From the NCBI GenBank assembly GCA_003574895.1, contig PJFB01000004.1, forward strand, positions 248,001-312,000: a stretch of DNA of 64,000 bases. Reading direction: 5' to 3'. The DNA is from Geobacter sp. (GTDB taxonomy: Bacteria > Desulfobacterota > Desulfuromonadia > Geobacterales > Pseudopelobacteraceae). The notes under the pieces are model-generated. The model searched no databases, was not told the origin of the DNA, and saw nothing but the letters and a program-made list of their open reading frames with translations. Shown piece by piece: positions 1-8,916 of the stretch; within the stretch, counting starts at the first letter, position 1; each line of letters opens with the position of its first letter. The position numbers and the translations under genes are program-made.

Positions 1-2
1 AC

Positions 3-1058
3 AACTCCATCTACGACTCTTTCTGTCACACTATCGATCACTTGTCAGCCATTCTGGAGATCAAGCCAGGGGCCATAGCCTGTGATCTTCACCCTGATTA
101 TCTCTCGTCGGTCCACGCCCAGGACGCAAACCTGCCGCTCATCAAGGTCCAGCATCATCATGCCCACCTTGCCGCCTGCATGGCTGAAAACGGCCTGGAT
201 GGGGATGTGATCGGCCTGATATTCGACGGCACAGGCTATGGCAGCGATGAAACCGTCTGGGGAGGTGAATTCCTTGTGGGCGGTTATGGCGATTTCAAGC
301 GGGCCGGACATTTCCGCCCGGCTCCGTTGCCTGGCGGTGATGCCGCCGTACGCGAGCCCTGGCGCATGGCCCTGGCTTATCTTTACCAGGCTTTGGGCGC
401 ATCAGCCCTTTCCCTTGACCATCCGGTTGCCGCCCACCTCACCGATACTGAGAGGGCACTCTTTGGTGCCATGCTGGAAAAAGGTCTCAACTCGCCGCTC
501 ACCTCCAGCTGCGGCAGACTGTTCGACGCCGTGGCAGCACTGCTGAATATACGACAAAAGGTGTCGTATGATGGCCAGGCCGCCATAGAGCTGGAGGCGC
601 TGGCGGAAACAGCAGAGGCTGATGGAGTATATTCTTTTGAGTTAAGCATGTCTCCCCACCCTCTCCCTGAGGACAAGGGTAATGAAAGCCAACTCCTCTT
701 CAAGGGAAGTGGCAGGGCTGAGTTCGGGTGTAAATTGGATTTCACCCCCATATTCCCCGCCATCCTGGCCGACCAGAAGGCCACCATACCAGCCGCCGTA
801 ATCGCCCGCCGCTTTCACGCCACGGTTGCAGCGGCCTCGGTTGAGGCCTGTGTACGGATTGCCGCGGAGTGCGGCCTCGACCGCGTTATCCTTTCCGGTG
901 GTGTTTTTCAGAATCGCCTTTTGAGTGAGATGGTATATACTGGCTTGGCTGAAAGAGGCCTGCGGGTATTCACCCACCGGTTGGTGCCGCCCAACGATGG
1001 CGGCATCGCCCTCGGACAGGCTGCGATTGCAGGATATCAAATGAGGAGAACGAACTGA
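3..1058 (+). CDS. hypF: Carbamoyltransferase HypF, C-terminal part (enters from left edge)
   Basis: HypF uses carbamoyl phosphate and ATP to make the thiocarbamate on HypE from which the cyanide ligands of the NiFe-hydrogenase active site are formed. The reading frame is open to the first base, and the residues before the first possible start (a TTG at 42) already match HypF, so the gene begins outside the window. About 350 C-terminal residues are visible. They include the YrdC/Kae1-type carbamoyltransferase part with the CDLHPDYLS, HHHAHLA and FDGTGYG motifs and a late LSGGVFQNRLL segment. A stretch of about 27 residues near 646-735 is foreign to the family (see the repeat entry). hypC follows after one base, so the genes are co-transcribed. 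Confidence 0.95.
   Translation, partial: NSIYDSFCHTIDHLSAILEIKPGAIACDLHPDYLSSVHAQDANLPLIKVQHHHAHLAACMAENGLDGDVIGLIFDGTGYGSDETVWGGEFLVGGYGDFKRAGHFRPAPLPGGDAAVREPWRMALAYLYQALGASALSLDHPVAAHLTDTERALFGAMLEKGLNSPLTSSCGRLFDAVAALLNIRQKVSYDGQAAIELEALAETAEADGVYSFELSMSPHPLPEDKGNESQLLFKGSGRAEFGCKLDFTPIFPAILADQKATIPAAVIARRFHATVAAASVEACVRIAAECGLDRVILSGGVFQNRLLSEMVYTGLAERGLRVFTHRLVPPNDGGIALGQAAIAGYQMRRTN
646..735 (+). repeat. Degenerate palindromic element inserted in frame in hypF
   Basis: Inside hypF the sequence changes to a Pro/Glu/Gly-rich stretch (SPHPLPEDKG and following) absent from typical HypF. The DNA has a CCCTCTCCCTGAGG-like left arm and a degenerate complementary right arm (AAGGGAAGTGGCAGGG). 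This resembles the CCCTCTCCCT/AGGGAGAGGG hairpin repeats common between genes in proteobacteria. The reading frame is kept, so the product is probably a HypF with a surface loop. Boundaries are approximate. Confidence 0.45.
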
Positions 1059-1059
1059 C

Positions 1060-1290
1060 ATGTGCCTTGGCGTACCAATGAAGATTCTAAGCAAGGACGG
1101 CGACATCATCGTGGCCGAAGTGGACGGAGTGCAAAAAGAGGCGAGTATCATGATCTTGGGCGAAGAGGTCAATGTGGGCGACTATGTCATCGTTCATGCC
1201 GGGTTTGCCATTTCGCGCCTGGACGAAGAATATGCCGAGGAGACCTTGCGCCTGATGAAAGAGGTGTTCTCGCCCGAGGATATGCAATGA
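1060..1290 (+). CDS. hypC: Hydrogenase maturation chaperone HypC
   Basis: HypC is a small chaperone that works with HypD to assemble the Fe(CN)2CO unit and deliver it to the hydrogenase large-subunit precursor. The protein has 76 residues, normal for the family, and begins with the diagnostic MCLGVP motif whose Cys2 is essential. The start one base after the hypF stop is fixed by this motif. Its TGA overlaps the hypD ATG (ATGA), so translation is coupled. Confidence 0.95.
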   Translation: MCLGVPMKILSKDGDIIVAEVDGVQKEASIMILGEEVNVGDYVIVHAGFAISRLDEEYAEETLRLMKEVFSPEDMQ

Positions 1291-2378
1291 AATACCAGGA
1301 TGAATTCCGCGACCGCGACCTGGTCAGGAACATGGCCGACAACATCGGCCGCATGGCCGCCCTGCTGGCCGAACCGGTCAACTTCATGGAAGTATGCGGC
1401 ACCCACACCATGTCGATCTACCAGTATGGTATCCGCTCGCTGCTGCCTGATAACGTGCGGCTTGTATCGGGACCGGGCTGCCCGGTCTGCGTGACCCCGG
1501 TCGGGTATGTGGACCAGGCCATTGCCTGTAGCGCGGACCAGAATAACATAGTCACCACCTTCGGCGACATGCTGCGTGTTCCAGGCAGCATGTCCTCCCT
1601 GATGGAGGAGCGTGCCAAGGGAGCCGACATACGCATCGTTTACTCGCCCCTGGATGCGGTTGCACTTGCCCAGGACAACCCCGAGCGACGCGTGATCTTC
1701 CTGGGGGTCGGCTTCGAAACCACAGCACCGGCCATTGCCGCCAGCATCCTGGATGCCGCCCGCCGCAACCTGGCCAACTACTGCGTATTGGCATCTCACA
1801 AGACCATGCCCGTGCCGATGGAGATCCTGACTGCCGACCCGGAACTGAATTTGAGTGGCTATCTCTGCCCAGCCCATGTCAGTACGGTGATCGGCGGCAA
1901 CGCCTACAAGCCGTTGGCGGAAAAATACCATATTCCATGTGTGGTGACCGGGTTTGAACCGGCCGATGTCATGCAGGGGATCGAGATGCTACTTGCCCAG
2001 CGCTTGTCAAGGCAGAGCCGGGTCGAGATTCAATACAGCCGAGCCGTAACGTGGGAAGGCAACAGCAAGGCCATGGCAATCCTTGAACGGGTTTTTACGC
2101 CCTGTGATGCCGCGTGGCGTGGCCTGGGTGTGCTGCCAGGCAGCGGACTGGCCATCAGGGATGAATTGGCGGCCTTTGATGCCGTCAAGGTCTTGGCTCT
2201 CAACCTGCCCGAGGGGAAGGAAAACCCTGCCTGTCGCTGCGGAGAAGTGCTAAAGGGCAAACTATCACCATTCGACTGCCCGCTCTTTGCCACGGCCTGC
2301 ACGCCGGAAGCGCCGGTGGGTGCCTGCATGGTCTCCAGCGAGGGGACCTGTGCCGCTGCCTACAAGTATGGCCGCTGA
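1287..2378 (+). CDS. hypD: Hydrogenase maturation protein HypD
   Basis: HypD is a [4Fe-4S] protein that, with HypC, carries the iron atom on which the cyanide and CO ligands are built. The 363-residue product has the family's Cys motifs in order: CGTHTMS near residue 42, GPGCPVCVTP near 68, and the C-terminal cluster-binding Cys set ending in GTCAAAYKYGR. The frame is open further upstream, but the ATG at 1287, overlapping the hypC stop, gives the standard N-terminus. hypF-hypC-hypD form one operon; hypE lies about 21 kb away at 23902. Confidence 0.95.
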   Translation: MKYQDEFRDRDLVRNMADNIGRMAALLAEPVNFMEVCGTHTMSIYQYGIRSLLPDNVRLVSGPGCPVCVTPVGYVDQAIACSADQNNIVTTFGDMLRVPGSMSSLMEERAKGADIRIVYSPLDAVALAQDNPERRVIFLGVGFETTAPAIAASILDAARRNLANYCVLASHKTMPVPMEILTADPELNLSGYLCPAHVSTVIGGNAYKPLAEKYHIPCVVTGFEPADVMQGIEMLLAQRLSRQSRVEIQYSRAVTWEGNSKAMAILERVFTPCDAAWRGLGVLPGSGLAIRDELAAFDAVKVLALNLPEGKENPACRCGEVLKGKLSPFDCPLFATACTPEAPVGACMVSSEGTCAAAYKYGR

Positions 2379-2422
2379 GCCTAAAACGAGCAGCCCTTTT
2401 ACTTACTAACGGAGTTCTTACC

Positions 2423-3322
2423 ATGATCGCCATGCAGGACTTGAAAGATCATTACCGCTTTACGGACGACGACGCCGAACTGCTCAGGACGCTGCAGCCT
2501 TTGGCCTCCCAGCATCTGGCGCATTTTTCCGATGACTTCTACGACTACCTTTACGGACTGCCGGAAACCGCCACCATCCTCAACAGCAGCAACCGCCAGC
2601 ACCTTCGTGATATGCACAGCCGCTGGTTCATGTCAATCTTCAACGGCACTTACGACAACCACTACCTGAATCACCTGACCCGCATCGGCCATGCCCATGT
2701 CAAGATCGGCCTTAACGCCCATTTCGTAAATGCCGCCATGAACCAGATCCGCCACTTCCTGCTCAACCTGATCGACAGCAACTATTCCGACCGGGAGCAG
2801 CGCCGCATCCTGCGGGAGGCCACGGAAAAAATCCTCGACATGAATCTGGATGTGATGACCGCCTCCTACCGCGAGGAAGAATTGAAAAAGGTCTTCGTCT
2901 CCCGCAAGGTCGAATCATACCTGATCACGATGACCGAGCGTTTCACCTACGGACTCAACCTGGTGCTGGTGCTGGCCCTGGCCGGTGTCTCCATTTCCGT
3001 TGTCTCTCTGTTTGTCTGGGATATCGTCAACATCTTCAGGGGGGATGTGGAAAAGGGCATCCTGAGCGCCCTGGGGGAACTGCTGATCCTTTGGATGATG
3101 ATCGAGCTCATGGACAACGAGATCAAGAACCTGAAGGGGGGCAAGTTCAACATCCTCGTCTTCATCGGCGTAATCATCGTGGCCATGATCCGGGAAATCC
3201 TCATCTCCACCCTGCGGCATGACGACCTTACCACCCAGGCCTTTCTGGCCGGCACCCTGCTGATCCTGGGGGTCGTCTACTACCTGGTTTCCCGGGCCCA
3301 GAAAGACCTGGCCAGGACTTAA
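2423..3322 (+). CDS. Protoglobin-type sensor domain fused to a PsiE-like membrane domain
   Basis: The N-terminal ~165 residues match the globin-coupled sensor/protoglobin family, which binds heme and gas ligands. The motif RIGHAHVKIGL places the likely proximal heme ligand at His92. After residue ~180 come four hydrophobic segments (about 182-205, 212-240, 250-270, 275-295) with charged loops. They resemble the PsiE (phosphate-starvation-inducible E) membrane family, including ERF...L near the start and VAMIREIL in the third segment. There is no cyclase, methyl-accepting or diguanylate output domain. The product is probably an inner-membrane heme sensor of unknown output. The two domain assignments are by motif only. 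It starts 44 bases after hypD and may share its transcript. Confidence 0.72.
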   Translation: MIAMQDLKDHYRFTDDDAELLRTLQPLASQHLAHFSDDFYDYLYGLPETATILNSSNRQHLRDMHSRWFMSIFNGTYDNHYLNHLTRIGHAHVKIGLNAHFVNAAMNQIRHFLLNLIDSNYSDREQRRILREATEKILDMNLDVMTASYREEELKKVFVSRKVESYLITMTERFTYGLNLVLVLALAGVSISVVSLFVWDIVNIFRGDVEKGILSALGELLILWMMIELMDNEIKNLKGGKFNILVFIGVIIVAMIREILISTLRHDDLTTQAFLAGTLLILGVVYYLVSRAQKDLART

Positions 3323-3355
3323 CGGAATGACCAGCGACCTGGAACGGGGCACGGC

Positions 3356-3952
3356 ATGACCATCGGCGCGCATATCCTGGCCGGATTCACATCAGGGTTC
3401 CGCAACCGGCGCGAACTTGCCCGCATCCTGCGGGAAACAGACGCAGGCAACAACATCCTCGCCCTTGATCCTGCTAAATTGAAGGGTAATGGGATAACCG
3501 CCCTGGCCTTGGATTTCGACGGGGTTCTTGCCCCGCACGGCAACACAGCCCCAATTCCAGAGGCGGATGAATGGCTGGCCCGTTGCGCGGCCGTTTTTGG
3601 AGAGGACCACCTCTTCATCCTTTCCAACAAGCCGACCGCTGCCCGCAAATCATGGTTCGCCAACCGCTTCCCGCAGATGCGCTTCATCAGCGGTGTTCGA
3701 AAAAAACCTTATCCGGACGGGCTTGAGAAAATCGAGCAACTTTCCGGCATCGCCCTATCCGGGATACTGATGGTCGATGACCGCCTCCTGACCGGCTGCC
3801 TGGGCGCCATCAATGCCGGTGCCCGTCCCTGCTACATCCGCCGCCCCTACATCTCTTACCGTCAACACCCATTTACCGAACTGTTCTTCATGCTGCTGCG
3901 TGCAGGAGAACGCCTGTTCGTGGGGTTGATCTCTACATTTATCGCCCGCTGA
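3356..3952 (+). CDS. HAD-superfamily (IIIA, YqeG-like) phosphatase
   Basis: The product has 198 residues. The HAD motif I appears as LDFDGVLAP near residue 57, motif II as ILSNKP near residue 90, the motif III lysine in RKKPYPDG near residue 118, and motif IV as MVDDRLLTG near residue 140. This order and spacing match the YqeG/HAD-IIIA group of small phosphatases, some of which act on phosphatidylglycerophosphate. The C-terminus is basic and hydrophobic and could lie at the membrane. Substrate is not determinable. It follows the globin-PsiE gene by 33 bases. Confidence 0.75.
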   Translation: MTIGAHILAGFTSGFRNRRELARILRETDAGNNILALDPAKLKGNGITALALDFDGVLAPHGNTAPIPEADEWLARCAAVFGEDHLFILSNKPTAARKSWFANRFPQMRFISGVRKKPYPDGLEKIEQLSGIALSGILMVDDRLLTGCLGAINAGARPCYIRRPYISYRQHPFTELFFMLLRAGERLFVGLISTFIAR

Positions 3953-4058
3953 ATTTATTTATCCTCCCCCCTTTTGTTCCGCCCTATTTTTGGTAACATT
4001 TTCTCAGACATTTACATTGATAACAAGGTTGCGCAAATACAGAACAGGAGAGACGACA

Positions 4059-4724
4059 ATGAAAAGGACATTCCTTGCGGCATTAATGGTGATTTTGGCT
4101 GTTGCGTTGGTGGGGTGCGGTAGCAGCGGGGGGGGACCCACCACGGTCACTACCCAGATTCTGAGCGCTCCGACCCTTGATGGGGATATTGCCTTTGATT
4201 CTACAGCCAACTCTTACACGGTAACCCAGGGAATGTCACCAACCGTGCAGAGTGTTTTTGCCGGCATCGATCCGGTCACCAACGTGGAGTACCGCGCCTT
4301 CCTGGATTTCCCCCTCACAGGAACCGGGGGGGTGCCCGGCAACGCACTCATTGCATCGGCGGTCCTGGATATCGTTATCAACAGCATTAATCCACAACCG
4401 CTGGTCGGCACGATCCCGATCCGGATCGACTTGGTTTCCTTTACGCAGCCCATGGTCAATACGGACTTTGATCGAACTCTCCAGCCGGCCCTGGTGACCA
4501 CCACGGTCATTCCTCCGATCTCGCAGGCTGATTTCGGTCAACATGTAACAATTGACGTTACCTCGCTGATGGCAGAGGCCCAGCGACTGGGGCTTGCCAA
4601 CTTCCAGATACGCATCATGGAGGACCTGGGTGTGGTTTCACCCGGACTGATCGAAATCAGCGACCCGACGCTGGGGACCAATCCAACTGCCCTGGCGCCT
4701 CTGCTGCAGGTTACGTATTACTGA
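4059..4724 (+). CDS. Secreted lipoprotein, DNRLRE-like beta-rich domain
   Basis: The start chosen is the ATG at 4059 after AACAGGAGAGACGACA, which gives a classical lipoprotein signal with the lipid-attached Cys in LVGCGS near residue 20. The frame is open upstream, but that would bury the signal. The mature part (~200 residues) is rich in Thr, Ile and Val. Its repeated beta-strand-like segments, including a DVTSLM motif near the end, resemble the DNRLRE family of surface-protein domains. No catalytic residues are evident. It is probably exported to the cell envelope. Function unknown. Confidence 0.7.
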   Translation: MKRTFLAALMVILAVALVGCGSSGGGPTTVTTQILSAPTLDGDIAFDSTANSYTVTQGMSPTVQSVFAGIDPVTNVEYRAFLDFPLTGTGGVPGNALIASAVLDIVINSINPQPLVGTIPIRIDLVSFTQPMVNTDFDRTLQPALVTTTVIPPISQADFGQHVTIDVTSLMAEAQRLGLANFQIRIMEDLGVVSPGLIEISDPTLGTNPTALAPLLQVTYY

Positions 4725-4746
4725 AAATCACGGTACGCCCCACCGG

Positions 4747-4866
4747 GGACGCGCCAGCGGCGGCGTCCTCAATCAAAACCGAGACGCGCCAGCGGCGGCG
4801 TCTCTACCAATTCCAATCAATTCACCATCCGTAGAGACGTCCCGCTGGGACGTCTCGCTTTTGATT
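4747..4866. repeat. REP-like intergenic element of three nested hairpins
   Basis: Three related hairpins lie in tandem. Two copies of GACGCGCCAGCGGCGGCGTC sit in 4747-4768 and 4781-4804, and a third hairpin, GAGACGTCCC-GCT-GGGACGTCTC, at 4834-4856. The outer arms AATCAAAACCGAGACG (4771-4786) and CGTCTCGCTTTTGATT (4851-4866) are complementary over 16 bases with one mismatch, so the whole unit can fold into one cruciform. It lies between two convergent genes and may also end transcription. Confidence 0.7.
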
Positions 4867-4890
4867 GGCCCGGTTACAATACATCCTCAC

Positions 4891-6384
4891 TCAATGTCCG
4901 TTCTTCCCCAGCGCCTCTTCAATCCGCTCGCAGAGTGTCTTCAGCACTTTGATGCGGGCAAAGCATTTATCATTGGCCTCCACCAGGGTCCAAGGGGCAA
5001 TCTCGGTACTGGTGCGGTCGATCATGTCGCAGGCCGCCAGTTCGTAGTCATCCCACCGGTCACGGTTGCGCCAATCCTCATCGGTGATCTTGAAACGCTT
5101 GAAACCGATCTTCTCCCGTTCCTTGAAGCGACGCAGCTGTTCCTCGCGGCTGATGGAAAGCCAGAACTTGACCACCACCGTGTGATTACGAACCATCTGT
5201 TCCTCGAAGTCGTTGATCTCGCCGTAGGCCCGCATCCAGTCCGTATGGGCACAGAAACCTTCTACCCGCTCCACCAACACCCGGCCATACCAGGAACGGT
5301 CGAAAATGGCGAATCGCCCCTTGCGCGGGATATTGCGCCAGAAGCGCCACATATAGGGCTGGACCCGTTCCTCCTCGGTGGGAGCGGCAACCGGAATGAC
5401 CCGGTACTGACGGGCATCAAGGGCCTGGGTTATCCGGCGGATGCTGCCGCCCTTACCGGCGGCGTCGTTTCCCTCGAAGACCACCACCACCGAGAGCTTT
5501 TTGAAATTCTGGTGGCGGGTCAGCAGGTTGAGTTTTCCCTGGTATTTTTCCAGCTCATTTTCATAATCCGCTTTTTTTATCTTATTCGACAAATCTAGGG
5601 TTCTGAGGATCAACAGGTCGTCAATAGTAGGCATGATCGGGGGAATCGGCTCTTCGTGTCTGGGCGGTTCAGGTGTGTCCAAACGCTGGCGCAACCCGTT
5701 GAGCACGGCCTTGCCGATTGTCAGATAGCGGTAGCGCGGGTCAGTGCCTTCAACAATGATCCATGGCGATTCCGGGGTACTGGTGGAGCGCAGCATCCGC
5801 TCCGAGACCTTGCGAAACTTGTCATAGAGCTTGTAATGCTGCCAGTCGGTATCGGTAACCCGCCACCGGGTCTTGGGATCTTTTTCGAGATGCTTCAGGC
5901 GTTTTTTCTGTTCATCCTGGGACAGGTGCAGCCAGAACTTGAGGATCAGGGCACCCTCGTCGCAGAGCATCTTCTCGAAGCGACTGATCCGCTCCAGACG
6001 CTGGTCCAGTTCGGCGTTCTTGATATCGCCGTAGACGTTCTCTATCAGGGGTGCGGAATACCAGGTGCCGATGAAGATACCGATCTTGCCCTGGGGCGGC
6101 AGCACCCGCCAATAACGCCACATTTGGGGCCGCTCCAGTTCCTCGTCGGTAAGGTCGCGCAGGGCATGGGTCTCGATGTGCCGTGGGTCCATCCACTCAT
6201 TGAGGATATTAACCGTCTCTCCCTTGCCGGCGCAATCGACCCCGGCCACAAGAATGATTACCGGGAATTTCCTGGATTGCAGCAGGTCCAACTGGGCATC
6301 CAGAAGCGCCTCACGCAGGCCGGGAATCTCTTTTTTCCATGTTTCCTTGCTAATCTTGTGACCAAGTTCCGCTGATTCGAACAT
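4891..6384 (-). CDS. pap: Polyphosphate:AMP phosphotransferase (tandem PPK2 domains)
   Basis: The enzyme transfers phosphate from polyphosphate to AMP, giving ADP. The 497-residue product contains two PPK2 domains in tandem, the arrangement typical of Pap. The first has a Walker A GVDCAGKGET near residue 48, the second GNDAAGKGGS near residue 307; each is followed by a W..P..G lid region (RVLPPQGKIG and RNIPRKGRFA). The start at 6384 was chosen because upstream residues look non-coding and the family begins with a short acidic helix (MFESAELG). It is transcribed towards the hairpin repeat and upstream faces the ABC transporter operon. Confidence 0.92.
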   Translation of the reverse strand: MFESAELGHKISKETWKKEIPGLREALLDAQLDLLQSRKFPVIILVAGVDCAGKGETVNILNEWMDPRHIETHALRDLTDEELERPQMWRYWRVLPPQGKIGIFIGTWYSAPLIENVYGDIKNAELDQRLERISRFEKMLCDEGALILKFWLHLSQDEQKKRLKHLEKDPKTRWRVTDTDWQHYKLYDKFRKVSERMLRSTSTPESPWIIVEGTDPRYRYLTIGKAVLNGLRQRLDTPEPPRHEEPIPPIMPTIDDLLILRTLDLSNKIKKADYENELEKYQGKLNLLTRHQNFKKLSVVVVFEGNDAAGKGGSIRRITQALDARQYRVIPVAAPTEEERVQPYMWRFWRNIPRKGRFAIFDRSWYGRVLVERVEGFCAHTDWMRAYGEINDFEEQMVRNHTVVVKFWLSISREEQLRRFKEREKIGFKRFKITDEDWRNRDRWDDYELAACDMIDRTSTEIAPWTLVEANDKCFARIKVLKTLCERIEEALGKNGH

Positions 6385-6424
6385 GTTCCCCCCCCAGTTG
6401 CAATCATTCAGGTTGATGTGAAGT

Positions 6425-7156
6425 TCAATAACGCAAAACCTTGTCGAGAAATCCCCGCATTTCTGGTGTTGCCGGCTGTTCGAAGAGCTGCTGGGCATTC
6501 CCGTATTCCAACACTTTCCCCTCGTGGAGAAAAACCACCTGATCGGCAACCTTGCGGGCAAAGCCGATTTCATGCGTTACCAGCAGCAGCGGCCGCCCCT
6601 CCTGGCGCAATTCCGCGATCAGGTCCAGCACCTCCACGGTCATCTCGGGGTCAAGGGCCGATGTCGGTTCGTCAAACAGCAGCAGTCTCGGCTTGATGGC
6701 TACGGCACGGGCGATTGCCACCCGCTGCTTTTGCCCTCCGGAAAGTTGGGCCGGGGTTTTATGGGCATGGGCCACCAACTGGAAACGACTCAGCAACTGC
6801 ATGGCAAGACCGGCGGCGTCATCAGAGGCGTAACCATGGACCTTCTCCAACGGCAGTGAGATATTTCTCAGGGCGGTCAGGTGGGGGAAAAGGTTGAAGG
6901 ACTGAAAAACGGTTCCGACACTCCGCCGATGACGCAACAACCAGTCCTCCTCGGGCCGGAGCCTGTCGCCATTCAGTGAAATGTCCCCACTGTCCGGTAT
7001 TTCCAGACCGGCAAGAATGCGAAGCAGGGTGGACTTGCCGCCACCGGACGGCCCCAGCAGTGCAACAACCCGTATTTCTGCAATGGAAAGGTTCACGTCG
7101 GTCAAGGCGCTGTGATCGCCATAGGATTTGGAGACGCCACGGATCTCAAGTCGCAT
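6425..7156 (-). CDS. Polar amino-acid ABC transporter, ATP-binding protein
   Basis: This is the ATPase of a GlnQ/HisP-type importer. The product has 243 residues with Walker [10 protein letters not shown] near residue 34, signature LSGGQKQRV near residue 137, Walker [14 protein letters not shown] near 157 and the switch His in LLVTHE. It overlaps the permease gene upstream by 11 bases, so the substrate-binding, permease and ATPase genes form one operon in that order. The substrate cannot be told apart from glutamine, arginine or other polar amino acids. Confidence 0.93.
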   Translation of the reverse strand: MRLEIRGVSKSYGDHSALTDVNLSIAEIRVVALLGPSGGGKSTLLRILAGLEIPDSGDISLNGDRLRPEEDWLLRHRRSVGTVFQSFNLFPHLTALRNISLPLEKVHGYASDDAAGLAMQLLSRFQLVAHAHKTPAQLSGGQKQRVAIARAVAIKPRLLLFDEPTSALDPEMTVEVLDLIAELRQEGRPLLLVTHEIGFARKVADQVVFLHEGKVLEYGNAQQLFEQPATPEMRGFLDKVLRY

Positions 7157-7859
7157 AGCGAAACCTTTTCTCCAGGCGCTTGCTCCAGAGTGAGATCGGC
7201 AAGGTCAGGAGCAGGTAGCCAATGGCCAGGGGCAGGTAACTCTCAAGTGTGCTGAAGGTAAAGGAGTTCACCTCCTGGGCATTGAGCGTGAATTCGCTGA
7301 CCGAGATGATGGACAACAGTGATGAATCCTTGATGAGCGAGGCAAACTGCCCGGCCAGTGGCGGCAATACCTGGCGGATCACCTGCGGAAAAATGACGTA
7401 ACGGTATACCTGAGAACGGGTGAATCCAATAGCCCGCGCAGACTCAAGCTGGGTTTCGGCAATGCTCTCGATCCCGGCCCGGATAATCTCCGAGATGTAG
7501 GCTCCTGCAAACATGGCCAGGATGATAATCCCTACCAGATAACGGTTGCCAATACCGAAAGCGTCCGCCACCACATAGAAAAAGATCAGGATCTGAACGA
7601 GAAGGGGAGTGCCTCTGATAATCTCCATATAGACCCTGGCCAGGTAGCGTAGCGGCAGAAAGGAGGCACGCTGGGCCAGGGCCGTCGCCAGACCGATGAT
7701 CAGGCTGATGCCCATGGCAGCGGTCGAGATGGCAATAGTAACCAGCCACCCATTCAGGAACATGACCCGATATGAATAGACCGCACCCCAGCCCCAGGCA
7801 AACCTGATCTGGCTGAAAGAAAACCAGAACAGCAGGGTAAGAACAAGAAACACCACCAT
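7146..7859 (-). CDS. Polar amino-acid ABC transporter, permease
   Basis: This is the membrane subunit of a HEQRO/PAAT-type importer, with about five hydrophobic segments and the EAA coupling loop near residues 138-157 (ESARAIGFTRSQVYRYVIFPQ region). The first ATG at 7859 leaves only a short cytoplasmic start and has no clear ribosome-binding site. The frame remains open upstream for more than 30 codons (…KRNGQGEQVKPV…) without ATG, GTG or TTG in the stretch read. The true start may therefore be a rare codon, or translation may be coupled to the upstream gene, which ends at 7945. Confidence 0.9.
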   Translation of the reverse strand: MVVFLVLTLLFWFSFSQIRFAWGWGAVYSYRVMFLNGWLVTIAISTAAMGISLIIGLATALAQRASFLPLRYLARVYMEIIRGTPLLVQILIFFYVVADAFGIGNRYLVGIIILAMFAGAYISEIIRAGIESIAETQLESARAIGFTRSQVYRYVIFPQVIRQVLPPLAGQFASLIKDSSLLSIISVSEFTLNAQEVNSFTFSTLESYLPLAIGYLLLTLPISLWSKRLEKRFRYAT

Positions 7860-7944
7860 CCAGCTGGCAACGGCGGAGACCGGCTTGACCTGTTCGCCCT
7901 GCCCGTTCCGTTTTACCAGGAACAGGCGGCGAATATTGCCGTTG

Positions 7945-8760
7945 TTAAAAGTAGAACGGATACTTAAGCTCCTTAAAGGTTTCTTTCTGCTCCTTCAAAT
8001 AGGTATCGCCAAGCCGCTCGAAACCACCCTGTTCTCGAAAACTCTTCAGAAAACCGTTGATCTGCTCTTTAAGCTGCGTATCACCCTTCCGCAGGGCTAT
8101 GCCCCATTTTTCCTGCTGGAAAGGCTGTAGCAAGGCGCGGGTCGTGTCCTGATGCTTCTTCCAATTCTGGTAGGTGGACATCTGGTCATAGATAAAGGCG
8201 TCGGCTTTGCCCTGCACCACTTCCAACACTGCGGCGGCCTCCTTGTCAAGCACCAGTACCCTGGCATGCTTGATGTTATTGTTGGCATAGATATGGCCAG
8301 TGGTGCCCTTCTTGACGGCAATGGTAATGCCGGGCTTGTCCAGATCCGCGATTGAATTTATCGGCGACTTTTTCCCAACCAACAGACAGAGCCCGGTAGA
8401 CAGATATGGGTCGGAAAAATCTACCGATTGCTTGCGTTCGTCGGTTATGGTCATTGATGAGATGATCAGATCGATCTTGCCTGATTTAAGGGCCGGAATC
8501 AAACCGTCAAACGCAGTGTTTTGTATGATGATCTTCCTGTTGAGACTCTTGCCCAACTCGTGGGCGAGATCAACGCTGATCCCTTTGGGCGCACCCTGTT
8601 CATTGGTCATCTCGAATGGGGGATAGGCCAATTCCATTCCCACGGTCAGGGCACCCTTTTCGCCGGGGTTTTTCCTGTTCTGGCACCCTGCAATCACCAG
8701 CAGTGTTGACGCCACAAGCACCAAAGCAACCATTTTCAGGTACAATGCCGGAATCTTCAT
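7945..8760 (-). CDS. Amino-acid ABC transporter substrate-binding lipoprotein
   Basis: This SBP_bac_3-family binding protein captures the ligand in the periplasm. The start at 8760, right after an AGGGGGAGGGAG ribosome-binding site, gives a lipoprotein signal ending in VIAGCQN (Cys near residue 23). The body shows the family hallmarks: VGMELAYPPFEM, LIPALKSGKIDLIISSMTIT, the DFSDPYL segment and AVKKGTTG. The length of 271 residues is usual. The gene heads the transporter operon, and a divergent AT-rich promoter region lies at 8761-8916. Confidence 0.93.
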   Translation of the reverse strand: MKIPALYLKMVALVLVASTLLVIAGCQNRKNPGEKGALTVGMELAYPPFEMTNEQGAPKGISVDLAHELGKSLNRKIIIQNTAFDGLIPALKSGKIDLIISSMTITDERKQSVDFSDPYLSTGLCLLVGKKSPINSIADLDKPGITIAVKKGTTGHIYANNNIKHARVLVLDKEAAAVLEVVQGKADAFIYDQMSTYQNWKKHQDTTRALLQPFQQEKWGIALRKGDTQLKEQINGFLKSFREQGGFERLGDTYLKEQKETFKELKYPFYF

Positions 8761-8916
8761 CTCCCTCCCCCTTTTATTGAATGTTAATTTTTTAACTAGT
8801 TTATAACACAAGTATACTGGAACGGAATAGTTTACCTTTATGATTTATCTTTTTACTTGGAATTTTACGATTTGCCATGGTATAAATAGCTGTTACTAAA
8901 AATCAGGAGGTTGCAG

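Noticed and set aside
1062-1286. Longer HypD frame beginning inside hypC
   Set aside because: The extra ~75 residues are hypC read in another frame; HypD homology begins at the ATG at 1287 that overlaps the hypC stop.
4861-5598. Plus-strand 245-residue frame opposite the pap gene
   Set aside because: It is the complement of the well-supported PPK2 coding sequence, with no ribosome-binding site and no family resemblance.
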